Shown piece after piece: positions 1 through 8,102 of a DNA stretch of 64,000 nt. The notes beneath the pieces are model-generated. The model was not told the DNA's origin and searched no databases. It worked only from the letters and a program-made list of their open reading frames with translations. The first letter of the stretch is position 1. Every line of letters begins with the position of its first letter. The position numbers were made by a program, and so were the translations under genes. Origin of the DNA: Cyanobacteria bacterium SZAS LIN-3 (lineage in GTDB: Bacteria; Cyanobacteriota; Vampirovibrionia; Obscuribacterales; Obscuribacteraceae). The stretch lies in NCBI GenBank assembly GCA_018266215.1, contig JAFEAV010000019.1, forward strand, positions 1 to 64,000, written 5' to 3'.

Positions 1-757
1 GTCCGGTTGTATCCATCTGAGCCACTTCATAGCCGGGCATGGTGCTTACGTCCGGTGAGGCGTCCGGTGAGGTGCTTGCGTCCGGCGTGCCGCTTGAGGC
101 ACTGCTATCTGCCGGTGCGGTCGGCGCTTGCCCGGACTCCGCCGCCTGCAATCGGGCAAATCGCTCGGACAATAAACCGCTTCCGGCCTGTCCAAATTTA
201 AATAATTCCAGGCCGGCGATCAGGTCGGCGGGCGCCATGCCGTCTGGATTTGAGCCCATCACCCTTTTGGCCATTTCTTTGATTTGATCGACTAGCGTAC
301 CGGGCAAAATGTCCTCGGCCGGGTCGCTCATCAGTACTGGCCCGTCCTGCATCTTTGGTATCGCCTTTGGTGCTGCAGGCGGCAGTACTTTATTGCTGCT
401 ATCGGAGGCAAATGGATTGCCCGGATCGAAAATGTTTTGATTGACGGGCGGCAGGCCATCGGTAGGTAAGTGGCGGCCGTTCAATTTTTCTTCTATGCGC
501 TCCAACCTGGCGTCGGCCGAAAGCTGCATGTCGTCAGGGTGTGTGCGACCGAGGGCAAAAGCCTCCAGCGTTTTCAGTCTTTCTTCCAGGCTCTCGCCGG
601 CGGGCGCACTGCCGAAGACGCGCTTTTGCAGGGCCCGGGCGTGATCCTCAACTGTACTGTTGCTGGTTGTACCATCCGCTCCGGCGGCTCCCGCAGCAAA
701 GGGGAAATAGACCGCCGAAGTGAGCAAGATGGACAGAAGAACGGGTGCTTTGAGCAT
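1..757 (-). CDS. Secreted repeat protein, cut by the left window edge
   Basis: The minus-strand frame opens at ATG 757 and has no stop before base 1, so about 252 N-terminal residues are visible. The start MLKAPVLLSILLTSAVYF followed by small residues is a typical signal peptide, so export is likely. After it come two related segments, RVFGSAPAGESLEERLKTLE and a weaker LSADARLERIEEKLNG. From memory this VFG...ERL..LE unit recurs in cyanobacterial and Obscuribacter secreted proteins. The rest is rich in Pro, Ala, Ser and Asp, with an acidic patch in the middle and a DAS-P repeat near the edge. I do not recognise a function. The gene starts 22 bp past the stop of the rubrerythrin gene on the same strand, so the two may be co-transcribed. 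Confidence 0.7.
   Translation of the reverse strand, partial: MLKAPVLLSILLTSAVYFPFAAGAAGADGTTSNSTVEDHARALQKRVFGSAPAGESLEERLKTLEAFALGRTHPDDMQLSADARLERIEEKLNGRHLPTDGLPPVNQNIFDPGNPFASDSSNKVLPPAAPKAIPKMQDGPVLMSDPAEDILPGTLVDQIKEMAKRVMGSNPDGMAPADLIAGLELFKFGQAGSGLLSERFARLQAAESGQAPTAPADSSASSGTPDASTSPDASPDVSTMPGYEVAQMDTTG
49..72. repeat. Tandem 12-bp repeat inside the edge gene
   Basis: CGTCCGGTGAGG occurs twice head to tail (49-60 and 61-72), and a shortened copy, CGTCCGG, follows at about 79-85. It encodes the Asp-Ala-Ser-Pro-type stretch of the secreted protein on the minus strand, so copy-number change would alter linker length without shifting the frame. Confidence 0.7.
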
Positions 758-778
758 GCGCCCATTTTAGCAGAGCGC

Positions 779-1249
779 TCAGGCCAGTTTTTTCGCGAGC
801 ATTTTTTGATAGCGGCCTGCGTGATACTTCTCTACCAGACCGAGGGCCTTGAAACGCTTGGCGGCCTGGATGAATATATCGGCGTGCTCCTGGGACTCCG
901 CGGCCTGTTCTTTGAATTCGCTCACCGCGGCTTCGTCGCCTTCTTCCCGGGCCACCTTTTCAAACTCTGGATACATCTCGTTGGTTTCGTACAATTCGCC
1001 TTCGATAGCGGCTTCCAGCAGTTTTTCGACCGTCATTTCCTTGACGTTGTAGATCAAGTCCAGGTGGGCAAAGGCGTGGGCCGTTTCTTCATGGGCAGTC
1101 TTCTCAAAGAGTGCGGCCACTTCCTCGTCACCGAGTTGTCTGGCGATTTTTGCAAAATAGAGATATTTGCGATTGGCCATCGATTCGCCGGCAAAAGCGG
1201 CTTCGAGATTTTTCTTGGTACGTGATACCTGTGCTGTGTTCTTACTCAT
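779..1249 (-). CDS. Rubrerythrin-like diiron protein without rubredoxin domain
   Basis: This 156-residue four-helix-bundle protein matches the ferritin-like half of rubrerythrin, a cytoplasmic diiron enzyme that reduces hydrogen peroxide. Diiron ligands are visible as E in AFAGESMANRKY, the pair in HEETAHAFAH and a second ExxH in AAESQEHADIF. Classical rubrerythrins of about 190 residues end in a rubredoxin-like Cys4 domain. Here the chain stops after KMLAKKLA and has no cysteines, so an external electron donor would be needed. ATG 1249 is preceded by AAGGAGC at good spacing. The promoter region holds a palindrome almost identical to the one in front of the downstream PerR-like regulator gene, which fits peroxide-responsive control. 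Confidence 0.9.
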   Translation of the reverse strand: MSKNTAQVSRTKKNLEAAFAGESMANRKYLYFAKIARQLGDEEVAALFEKTAHEETAHAFAHLDLIYNVKEMTVEKLLEAAIEGELYETNEMYPEFEKVAREEGDEAAVSEFKEQAAESQEHADIFIQAAKRFKALGLVEKYHAGRYQKMLAKKLA

Positions 1250-1289
1250 TTCATTGCTCCTTCGATTGTTGTTTAGTTTGATTCTAGTT

Positions 1290-1304
1290 TTAGACTTAAT
1301 CTAA
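1290..1304. promoter_or_regulatory. Putative PerR box in front of the rubrerythrin gene
   Basis: TTAGACTTAATCTAA is a near-perfect 15-bp inverted repeat (arms TTAGA and TCTAA). It lies 41-55 bp upstream of the rubrerythrin ATG. It matches the box before the Fur/PerR gene at 14 of 15 positions when that box is read on the opposite strand. A possible -10, TAGAAT on the minus strand, sits just downstream, so a bound repressor would cover the core promoter. Confidence 0.65.
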
Positions 1305-1324
1305 TCTCTGGGCAAAAAAAGGGG

Positions 1325-1744
1325 TCAGTCCTTCTTTTTGCCGAAAAATGTAATTTGATACCCTTCCAGCTCAAACTTGCCGCCCAGGAAATCCTGGCGC
1401 AAGCCGATTGGCAGGTTTGTGATGTTTTCCAGATCGACGTCTATGACCTGGCCGGTGCTGCTGTCGACAAAGTGATGGTGATCCGACAGATTGGCGTCGT
1501 AGCGGGCCTTACCGGGCTCGGTGAAGACCTCCTGGACAACCTTGTGCTGGACAAGGATGTTAAGGGTGTTGTAAACAGTGGCCCGGGACAGCGGTACGGG
1601 CAATTTGTCCGCCACCGCGGCAAAAACGTCGTCGGCGGTAGGGTGACTGTGGGTTTGCACGAGAAAGTCCGTAATCACCGCGCGCTGGGGCGTTGGCTTG
1701 ACGCCGTGGTCGCTCAGTAATTGTTCAATATCGAAAACAGTCAT
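1325..1744 (-). CDS. perR: Fur-family peroxide regulator (PerR-like)
   Basis: The 139-residue protein has the Fur fold: an N-terminal winged helix (KPTPQRAVITDFL, then LSRATVYNTLNILVQHKVV with the DNA-recognition helix) and a C-terminal dimerisation part with the metal-site cluster SDHHHFVD. HSHPTADDVF supplies the usual second metal-site histidine. There are no cysteines at all, so the structural CxxC zinc site of most Fur and PerR proteins is absent. Assignment to PerR rather than Fur or Zur rests on context: it precedes a rubrerythrin gene on the same strand and both promoters carry the same box. ATG 1744 has a perfect GGAGGT five bases upstream. Autoregulation is likely. Confidence 0.85.
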   Translation of the reverse strand: MTVFDIEQLLSDHGVKPTPQRAVITDFLVQTHSHPTADDVFAAVADKLPVPLSRATVYNTLNILVQHKVVQEVFTEPGKARYDANLSDHHHFVDSSTGQVIDVDLENITNLPIGLRQDFLGGKFELEGYQITFFGKKKD

Positions 1745-1761
1745 GGTTTACCTCCGTGTAT

Positions 1762-1792
1762 TTAGAATAAGTCTAAACCTGGACTTTGTCAA
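1762..1792 (-). promoter_or_regulatory. perR promoter with overlapping PerR box
   Basis: On the minus strand TTGACA (1787-1792) is followed after exactly 17 bp by TATTCT (1764-1769), a strong sigma-70-type promoter. The palindrome TTAGAATAAGTCTAA (1762-1776, plus strand) covers the -10 element, the classic arrangement for autorepression. The ribosome site GGAGGT lies at 1750-1755 and the ATG at 1744. Confidence 0.7.
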
Positions 1793-1867
1793 GGCGGCGG
1801 GTCTGTGTAAAATTAGGAGGCTGATGCCGGTCGTGCCGGTCAATATATAGAAGGGAGAAATTTCTCA

Positions 1868-2101
1868 ATGTCTCTGTCCGTCATAAAAGAAGCCATCGCC
1901 CAGGGCAAAATGATCTGCCCCACCTGCAACAAGCCGGTGAAAAAGTTTGAAAAGTATGTCGATATGGTCGACTCAATCTGGGATGGCGCGGGGGATTCCG
2001 CCACTTCCCACAAGGGCAGCAAAGTGACTCTGATATGCGACAACGACGGCTGCGACTGGAAAGAACGTACCGAGTACTGGGCTAATTATGTAGCCGATTG
2101 A
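1868..2101 (+). CDS. Small zinc-ribbon protein
   Basis: This 77-residue protein has C17-P-T-C20 and, about 37 residues later, C57-D-N-D-G-C62, consistent with a single zinc-ribbon or knuckle. The second pair is CxxxxC, not the CxxC of rubredoxin. The middle is polar and holds no other motif, and no signal peptide is present. GAAGGGAGAA precedes ATG 1868. It is divergent from perR, with a 123-bp gap that contains the perR promoter, so it could share control by PerR. The function is unknown. Confidence 0.65.
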   Translation: MSLSVIKEAIAQGKMICPTCNKPVKKFEKYVDMVDSIWDGAGDSATSHKGSKVTLICDNDGCDWKERTEYWANYVAD

Positions 2102-2104
2102 GCC

Positions 2105-3142
2105 TTAACTTTCCGGGGCATTGGGCTCGGCGCCGTGCGCTTCGCCCGCACCGGCCTCTTTCTCCGCCTTAGACTCGGGCTCGGCATTGGGCTGGGCCTC
2201 TTTCTCTTTAGCGCTTTCTGATTCGGCTTTTTCGGCCCGGGCGGGTTTGGAATTTTGCATCGTGGTCTCATGCGCGGGCGGCGGGGGCGGAGGCGGTGAA
2301 GCCGGGCTTCCGGAGCCGGTTTGACCAAGTTTTGTTTCGATCAGAGCGATTTTCTTCAGAGTGCCTTCCGCTTCTTCCTTGTTGCCGACTGCCTGTTCCA
2401 CTTCAGAAAGCTTCTTCAGAGTAGCAATTACCGCCGACGCACCCGAGGGCAATTGCACTCGCACTCTTATGTTCACTGCTTGCTTGAGCAGTGATTCAGC
2501 CACCGGCAGTTGTCCGCGACCGCGACACATGTCGGCCAGGTGCTCCAGCCTGTCGGCTTCTTCGATCTGACTGCCGTTCAATTCGGGAGAGGCGGAACCG
2601 CTGTTCTTTTCGTTCAGTGCCTGCTGAAAGGCCGTTTCCATCTCATTTAATTTGCTCTCTCTGGCGGCGATATTTTCCAAGGCCTTTGCCAGGGCGGTAC
2701 TGGCCGCGCTTTTCTCGCTCTCGGAGCCGTTTTCGGCCATCGATTGCAGAGCGGAAACGGTGCCTTTGGACGCGAAAATCTGGGCGAATTTCCCGGCCAG
2801 TTCTGCATTGGTCAGGGATTGAATGGCTAAAATAGCCGCTCTCTTGCTCTGATCATTGCCCATCAAATGGGGAATGAATTTTTCAATTGTTTGAATTTCC
2901 TGCAGACGCAGTTGCTGCTGATTGTAAGAATAGGTGAAATAGCCACCCATGACGAAGATCAACATACCGGAGATGATTGGTGCCAGAGCGCCGATTTTGT
3001 CCCAGATGTCCTTCTGGGATTTTGTTGCGGCGGCGTTCAGATCAATGGGTTCTGCACTCTCGTGCTGTTGCTTCTCATCGGTTACATGTTCATCGTACAA
3101 ACTCGGCGCCTCTAGAAGTGCTGCTCTGTTTTTCTTGTCCAT
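2105..3142 (-). CDS. Membrane-anchored TPR-like protein with charged tail
   Basis: The 345-residue protein has a cytoplasmic N-terminal segment of about 50 residues, one membrane helix (IGALAPIISGMLIFVMGGYF), then a mostly helical region. That region includes a TPR-like array (LEHLADMCRGRGQLPVAESLLKQAV and similar, roughly residues 200-280). The C-terminus is low-complexity, with a run of eight prolines followed by Ala/Glu/Lys-rich sequence. The architecture suggests a scaffold on the membrane, but no enzymatic motif is visible. It converges on the zinc-ribbon gene with only three bases between stops. Start is ATG 3142 with a weak CAGG upstream. Confidence 0.7.
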   Translation of the reverse strand: MDKKNRAALLEAPSLYDEHVTDEKQQHESAEPIDLNAAATKSQKDIWDKIGALAPIISGMLIFVMGGYFTYSYNQQQLRLQEIQTIEKFIPHLMGNDQSKRAAILAIQSLTNAELAGKFAQIFASKGTVSALQSMAENGSESEKSAASTALAKALENIAARESKLNEMETAFQQALNEKNSGSASPELNGSQIEEADRLEHLADMCRGRGQLPVAESLLKQAVNIRVRVQLPSGASAVIATLKKLSEVEQAVGNKEEAEGTLKKIALIETKLGQTGSGSPASPPPPPPPAHETTMQNSKPARAEKAESESAKEKEAQPNAEPESKAEKEAGAGEAHGAEPNAPES

Positions 3143-3301
3143 GGTTTTGACCTGTCTGATCGTTACTTAATTTTGCCGGCGCAACTGCTCTTGCATTTGC
3201 TTAAGGATATAGGTTATAAGCGGCTGTTGTCGACCTTCTTTGCGGAAAAATCGGCATTTGTTATGTACCAATTGCTTCATGTTATTTCGAGGTAAAAGTT
3301 A

Positions 3302-4279
3302 GTGCAGGCCATTGTTGTAAAAAATGCCGGTGGACCGGAAGTGCTCGAATTTGCCGAGCGTCCCGTGCCGGAATTTGGTCCTGCCGAATTGCTCATTCGT
3401 GTAAAAGCCGTGGGCATCAATAGAGCGGATATTTTACAGAGAAGGGGACTGTATCCCCCGCCGCGCGGCGCATCGCCCGACGTGCTGGGCCTGGAATATG
3501 CAGGCGTGGTTGAAAAAGTCGGTACCGACGTTTCGCTCTTTAAACCAGGAGACCGCGTCTTCGGCCTTTCCGGCGGCGGCACATATCAGGACTATCTGGC
3601 TATGCACGAAAGGCTTGTGGCGCCGATTCCAGAAGCTCTCTCCTATATCGAGGCCGCGGCTGTCCCTGAGGCCTTCATCACCGCCTTCGACGCAGTTGTC
3701 CTGCAAGGTGGACTGACAGCCGGTAAAACAGTGCTTGTCAGTGCCGTCGGCAGCGGCGTCGGTCTGGCCGTGGTGCAGATTGCTCACAGCTTCGGTGCTC
3801 GCATCATCGGCACCTCACGCACCGCCGAGAAGCTTGTCCGTGCCCAGGAGTTTGGCCTGGGCGAAAGTGTTGTTGTGAACGACGGACTTTTTGCCGATAA
3901 AGTAAGTAGTATCACTGGTGGTGTCGACATAGTGATCGAGCTTGTTGGCGGCAGCTATGTTGAAGAAGACCTGAAATGTCTCAAGCAAAAAGGTCGCATT
4001 ATTTTGGTCGGTTTGCTCAATGGCGCAAAAGCGGGAGTGCACCTGGGCATCTTGCTCTCCAAGCGAGCACAGATAATCGGCACCACTTTGCGCGCCCGCC
4101 CACTGGAAGAAAAAATCTCGGTGATGCAGGCCTTTATCAATGAGATTGTGCCTCGCATCAAGAGTGGACAAATGCGCCCGGTTGTAGATAAAGTGTTCCC
4201 CTTCCGGCAGGTAGCCGAGGCTCATGCATATATGGAATCAGATTCCAATTTCGGCAAAATCGTATTGAATTTCGAATGA
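3302..4279 (+). CDS. Zinc-independent quinone oxidoreductase (MDR superfamily)
   Basis: The 325-residue protein matches NAD(P)H:quinone oxidoreductases of the PIG3/QOR branch. A GroES-like N-terminal half carries VGINRADILQRRGLYPPP and GLEYAGVVEKVG, and the Rossmann half has the nucleotide loop VSAVGSGVGLAVVQIA. The zinc ligands of alcohol dehydrogenases are absent, as expected for this branch. It would reduce quinones or enals with NADPH in the cytoplasm. Translation appears to start at GTG 3302. The stop overlaps the next gene by four bases (ATGA), so the two are translationally coupled. Confidence 0.88.
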   Translation: MQAIVVKNAGGPEVLEFAERPVPEFGPAELLIRVKAVGINRADILQRRGLYPPPRGASPDVLGLEYAGVVEKVGTDVSLFKPGDRVFGLSGGGTYQDYLAMHERLVAPIPEALSYIEAAAVPEAFITAFDAVVLQGGLTAGKTVLVSAVGSGVGLAVVQIAHSFGARIIGTSRTAEKLVRAQEFGLGESVVVNDGLFADKVSSITGGVDIVIELVGGSYVEEDLKCLKQKGRIILVGLLNGAKAGVHLGILLSKRAQIIGTTLRARPLEEKISVMQAFINEIVPRIKSGQMRPVVDKVFPFRQVAEAHAYMESDSNFGKIVLNFE

Positions 4280-5199
4280 TTGAAGACAGTATAACTACAG
4301 CATTTACTGAAGACGGCTCGGTATCCCTGGTGAGCGGTGCCTGTGGCGAGCTCTATCACAACCGGGCCGGAGCCTTTGCCGAGGCCCTGCATGATTATGC
4401 GGAAGTGGCAATGATGGTCTGGACTATTCTCTACGGAGAAAAGTTGCCGGCCCAATTTGACGTGCTTGATTGCTGTTTTGGTCTCGGCTACAACAGTCTG
4501 GTACTGGCGCAGGAGCTGTCTGCCGGCGTCAATCTCAATGTGGTGGCAGTGGAACTCGATGAGCGGGCCGTGGCTTTTGTGCCGCAGGTTTTGTCCCAGC
4601 CATGCTTTGAAAAACTGCGCCTGGATGGTCTGGGTGATGAGCAGGCCGAGAGTCTGGGCCGCTTTCAGCAGACCACAATTGAGCGCTCATCTGTTGATAA
4701 TGAAGGTCGGAGATGCTTTCTCAAATTTGATCTGGTCCAGAGTTGTCTGCGAGCTTATCTGAGAAGGCCGCGAGAAGCTTCTGAAGATCGGCTCTATGAC
4801 TTGATTGTGCATGACCCGTTTTCACCCAGGAAGATGCCTGAGCTTTGGACTATCGATCTGTTTCAGGCTTACAAAGACAGACTCAAGGAAAACGGTCTTA
4901 TCATCACCTATTCCAGCGCACCTGCTGTACGTGGCGCCCTGCTCGATCTCGGCTTCAGCGTTTATCGCACACCGGCTGTGGGCGGCAAGTTTGGCGGCAC
5001 TCTGGCGGTTAAGGGTGATGTGCTTGAAAGTCACATGCTCTCGGGTCTGCTCTCTCAGCGCATCACTCGGCCGACGGATCAGGAGCTGGTTGTTCTCTCA
5101 AAGAGTTCGCGTGTCCCTTACCGCGATCCCTCGCTCAGTGCCGACAGAGATGATATTTTTGCCGCGCGTTTGCAGGAACAGGCAAGTTTTAGGGTCTAA
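4276..5199 (+). CDS. MnmC-like tRNA-U34 methyltransferase
   Basis: This 307-residue protein corresponds to the methyltransferase half of MnmC (DUF752 family), which methylates 5-aminomethyl-2-thiouridine at the tRNA wobble position. Visible motifs are the SAM loop LDCCFGLGYNSLVLAQEL (near residue 55), the family signature HDPFSPRKMPELW, and the C-terminal FSVYRTPAVGGKFGGTLA. The FAD-dependent oxidoreductase half of enterobacterial MnmC is missing, as in many bacteria. The start ATG 4276 overlaps the stop of the oxidoreductase gene. Confidence 0.85.
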   Translation: MIEDSITTAFTEDGSVSLVSGACGELYHNRAGAFAEALHDYAEVAMMVWTILYGEKLPAQFDVLDCCFGLGYNSLVLAQELSAGVNLNVVAVELDERAVAFVPQVLSQPCFEKLRLDGLGDEQAESLGRFQQTTIERSSVDNEGRRCFLKFDLVQSCLRAYLRRPREASEDRLYDLIVHDPFSPRKMPELWTIDLFQAYKDRLKENGLIITYSSAPAVRGALLDLGFSVYRTPAVGGKFGGTLAVKGDVLESHMLSGLLSQRITRPTDQELVVLSKSSRVPYRDPSLSADRDDIFAARLQEQASFRV

Positions 5200-5210
5200 G
5201 AGCCCGCTGT

Positions 5211-5244
5211 CACGAAACCGCCGAGTCTTTGACACGAAACCGCC
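5211..5244. repeat. Short direct repeat in an intergenic gap
   Basis: CACGAAACCGCC occurs at 5211-5222 and 5233-5244, a period of 22 bp (about two helical turns). It lies between the methyltransferase stop and the next gene. It may be an activator or repressor site for that gene, but no clear promoter elements were found with it. Confidence 0.4.
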
Positions 5245-5309
5245 ATTTTCGGATCGTATCCTCTCTTCACTTACCAAAACTTTCGGCACCAAAAGCCCAG
5301 GAGGGTCTT

Positions 5310-5777
5310 ATGGACCATACTTTTGCTGCGCCTTCGGAAAGTCATGTAGAGAGTACGAGATCGGTCATTGCCGCCGAGGCGGCAGCTGGCTACGATCCCA
5401 GGGCTACATTCTTTTCCAACGGCAATCCCATCAACTTCAGCCAGGAGCGTCAAATTGTAGTGTCGCCCTATCCAGGTCATCCCCCCGAACACTGGCACTA
5501 TGATAACGGTGGAGGTTGTCTCGGGGCCGCCAATCCTTCGGCCTCGATTGTGCTCGATACACCTGGAGGAGAGGTTTCTCAGCGCTCCAATCGTTTCAAT
5601 CCCCAGGACATGCAACAAGGCTTTTTTAGCAATGCCGATATGCGCAACATGTCGAGCCCGGACATCGAACGGTTGTTTGATGCCCTGGCTGAAAACCATA
5701 AGACGGAATCGCGCAGCAAGAAGGAAGCGCCGCCTCCTCCTGCCTCTGCTTGCACCGAAGGTGAGGAGAGTAATTAA
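5310..5777 (+). CDS. Hypothetical protein
   Basis: A 155-residue polar protein with no signal peptide, membrane segment or recognised domain. The start is fixed by AGGAGG at 5299-5304, five bases before ATG 5310; the frame remains open further upstream. The sequence has Gly/Pro-rich central loops (YPGHPPEHWHYDNGGGC) and a Lys/Pro/Ala tail. An internal segment, SPDIERLFDALAENHK, could be a short amphipathic helix. No function is proposed. Confidence 0.6.
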   Translation: MDHTFAAPSESHVESTRSVIAAEAAAGYDPRATFFSNGNPINFSQERQIVVSPYPGHPPEHWHYDNGGGCLGAANPSASIVLDTPGGEVSQRSNRFNPQDMQQGFFSNADMRNMSSPDIERLFDALAENHKTESRSKKEAPPPPASACTEGEESN

Positions 5778-5859
5778 TCTGCCGGGATTGAACCAAATGG
5801 CCGCCGCCGTCGTCTTATAAATAGACGTTTGTATTGGTCTTGCCGCATCTGGTTTATAG

Positions 5860-6852
5860 ATGGCGACATCGCAATTTTTGAAATCCACCGCGGTTGCTAT
5901 TGCAGCAGCTTTGCTTGTGGGCGCATCCGGGGCTTTAGAGTGCCCGGCGGCGCAGGCACAGCGCCTGGCCAGGCCGGGGACCAGTGCCGTTCTGCCCTCC
6001 GGGCAGAGGGTCTTCAATCTGGGTGTGGAAGCCCAGGGACAGGGCGCGGTCACCGCCCCGGCCGCCAGCAATTCCGACCCTTTTGCCGGTCAGTCCGGGG
6101 CGGGGATGTTTGACCGGGGTAGAGGCGGCGCCGCAGCAAGATTTCCGGAGCTCAATGTCGGGCTCGGTAACCGCGAAAAGGACCTGCCTGTCCTCGGGGT
6201 GAAGCCATTTTCTATTCAGCTTCTAGCAAAGTATGATCTGGAGCTGATTGTTGATCAGTCGATGTCCATGCTCCGGCGCGACTGCCCGGGCTTCAGCAGC
6301 CGCTGGGACTGGTGCGGCGATCAGGCTCAGGAGCTGGCTAACCAGCTGGCTCCCTATGTCCCGTCGGGCCTCACGATTACCGCCTTTGCCCGGCGTTTTG
6401 ACGTGCATCAGCAGGCCAGCGCCCAAAATATCGCCGATCTTTTTCAAAATCCGGATTTCGGTCGCGGCACAAGGCTGGCCGAGCCTCTTTCCGACAGGCT
6501 GGAGAGCTATTTCGCCCGGCGCAGACCGGGATCAAAACCTGTACTTATCGGTGTGATCACAGACGGGGTGCCGACACCCGAAATTGAAACACAGATGGTG
6601 ATAGATACAATTATTCAGGCCTCCAGGCGGGTCAAAGATCCGCGCGAGGTGACGATTGTGTTTTTCCAGATCGGCGGCGGCGACGCTAAGGGCCGTTTCT
6701 TCCTGGATCACCTGGACCGCTCTCTGCTGGCCGATGGAGCTCGCTATGACATTGTGCAGACAGTGTCTTTCGATCGCCTGGAGCAGGTAGGGCTGGCCCG
6801 GGCCCTGGTTGATTCAGTCCAGGACTTCGCCAGGAAGAGCGGCAGTCGCTAG
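5860..6852 (+). CDS. Secreted VWA-domain protein
   Basis: The 330-residue protein has an N-terminal signal-type segment (AVAIAAALLVGASGALECPAAQA), an Ala/Gly/Pro-rich linker, then a von Willebrand factor A domain from about residue 125 to the end. The metal-binding MIDAS motif is intact: VDQSMSM gives DxSxS, and VITDGVPTP supplies the later Asp. Such domains bind proteins through a divalent cation. The protein is probably periplasmic or anchored, since a cysteine in ALECPAAQA could act as a lipobox-like site, but the match is poor. No partner gene is adjacent. Confidence 0.75.
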   Translation: MATSQFLKSTAVAIAAALLVGASGALECPAAQAQRLARPGTSAVLPSGQRVFNLGVEAQGQGAVTAPAASNSDPFAGQSGAGMFDRGRGGAAARFPELNVGLGNREKDLPVLGVKPFSIQLLAKYDLELIVDQSMSMLRRDCPGFSSRWDWCGDQAQELANQLAPYVPSGLTITAFARRFDVHQQASAQNIADLFQNPDFGRGTRLAEPLSDRLESYFARRRPGSKPVLIGVITDGVPTPEIETQMVIDTIIQASRRVKDPREVTIVFFQIGGGDAKGRFFLDHLDRSLLADGARYDIVQTVSFDRLEQVGLARALVDSVQDFARKSGSR

Positions 6853-6871
6853 AGCGACCTGTTGCCCGGTC

Positions 6872-7096
6872 TCATTCAATCGTCAGGGTGGGCATATTCT
6901 CGCGATATTCGACGGCGCACTTGCGAGCCACCTCCAGCAAGCGCTGAGAAGGTGGCAGCAGACGGGCGGCGGGCGAAAGGCGCGGAGTTCTTGTGGTTAT
7001 AGTCTGTGCCATTCGAGCCAGCAGTTTTGCTTCTCTTGAATCCGGGCCTGAATCGTTAGTAAAAGTTGTGGCGGTGCCTGGGGCAATATCGTTCAT
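6872..7096 (-). CDS. Small hypothetical protein
   Basis: A 74-residue ORF on the minus strand, supported mainly by a GGAGAG ribosome site about five bases before ATG 7096 and by the absence of a better frame here. It is polar, rich in Thr, Arg and Pro, with LLEVARKCAVEYRENMPTL as a possible helix. No domain was recognised. It converges with the VWA gene. Confidence 0.45.
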   Translation of the reverse strand: MNDIAPGTATTFTNDSGPDSREAKLLARMAQTITTRTPRLSPAARLLPPSQRLLEVARKCAVEYRENMPTLTIE

Positions 7097-7179
7097 CGGT
7101 CTCTCCGGGGGTGGTCGGCAAGGACCAATGTCTCACCGCCCGGCGGTCATGTTTGGGTTATTCAGATTAAGGTTAGCCC

Positions 7180-8016
7180 TCAGGCCGTAATCTCTTTATC
7201 GAGCAGGGTTTTGCGGATAGGCCAGATCAAATCGCGCTGGTTGCTGTCCGGCACGTTGGCTGCTTGCAGCAAATGAGCAGCGAAGCAAAAAGACAGATCC
7301 AAATTGAATTCTTTTGATGAGACCAGGCGATCGCAGAGACTCTTGGAAAATTTTGCCACCGCTTCACCGGAGCCGACCGAGTCCAGGGAGTGAATATTTG
7401 TCGGCAGGCACTGCGCTACTTCATAGTCATAAATACATTTGCTGGTGCATTCGACGCAGGCCGGCAGCGGCCCCTGGTCGCGTCGGTGGGCGGAGATAAA
7501 TTGCTCTTTGAAATTTTGCAAGACACTGATGTCCAGCCGCCGCGCCGAGGCATCGGGGACAAACGCACGACTGATCAGTTCATACCATTTTGTTTTGAGT
7601 TCGGCTTCCACGGCCGTATCCCACTGATAGAGCACCGCTTTGTCGGCAAAATATCTGTCGGTAGCAAGACTGATGGCGCACCAGCAGATTTTAGTGAAGC
7701 CCTCCACCGGAGTTTTGCCGACGACCTTTTGAATCTCGGTGATGACTTTGACGCGGAAGTCCACTAGCTGTTTGTAGTCGGTGATAAAAGCAAGAATGAA
7801 ACGCACATAGATTTTATAGAAATCGGCAGCCTCAGCCACTGTCCGCCCTATTGCATAGGGCTCTGGATCAAAAGCGGCGGGGAAATACTTGACACCGTCC
7901 GAGACGGCGCTGGGCGAAAAATCTTCAACCACCTGACTCAAGTCGAGCTTGGTGCCGCACTGCGGACAATAGAACCAATCATAGCGGGCTGACTTAGAGC
8001 AATTCTGGCATTTCAT
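7180..8016 (-). CDS. Zinc-ribbon hypothetical protein
   Basis: Starting at ATG 8016 gives 278 residues beginning MKCQNCSKSARYDWFYCPQCG, a two-CxxC zinc ribbon of the type found at the N-termini of many bacterial proteins of unclear role. The frame can be extended to TTG 8028, but neither start has a good ribosome site. The remainder is helical and soluble, with a second cysteine pair CVECTSKCIYDYEVAQC near residue 200 that may bind another metal. No catalytic motif was found. Confidence 0.7.
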   Translation of the reverse strand: MKCQNCSKSARYDWFYCPQCGTKLDLSQVVEDFSPSAVSDGVKYFPAAFDPEPYAIGRTVAEAADFYKIYVRFILAFITDYKQLVDFRVKVITEIQKVVGKTPVEGFTKICWCAISLATDRYFADKAVLYQWDTAVEAELKTKWYELISRAFVPDASARRLDISVLQNFKEQFISAHRRDQGPLPACVECTSKCIYDYEVAQCLPTNIHSLDSVGSGEAVAKFSKSLCDRLVSSKEFNLDLSFCFAAHLLQAANVPDSNQRDLIWPIRKTLLDKEITA

Positions 8017-8102
8017 GAGTGATGACAAGGCACTGGGGGCGGCAATTTAAGTCATAACTCTAGCAGGTTTAGTTGAAAAGGGAGGCCTGGCGCATCCCGG
8101 AC

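Noticed and set aside
470..1225. 251-codon plus-strand ORF over the rubrerythrin gene
   Set aside because: The minus strand encodes a clear rubrerythrin and the start of a secreted protein; this frame is their antisense shadow.
4805..5503. 232-codon plus-strand ORF overlapping the MnmC-like gene
   Set aside because: It is out of frame with a well-supported methyltransferase and with the next gene, which has its own AGGAGG site.
5271..6071. 266-codon minus-strand ORF
   Set aside because: It runs antisense across two plus-strand genes with good starts, has a Cys/Arg/Ala-biased composition and no ribosome site.
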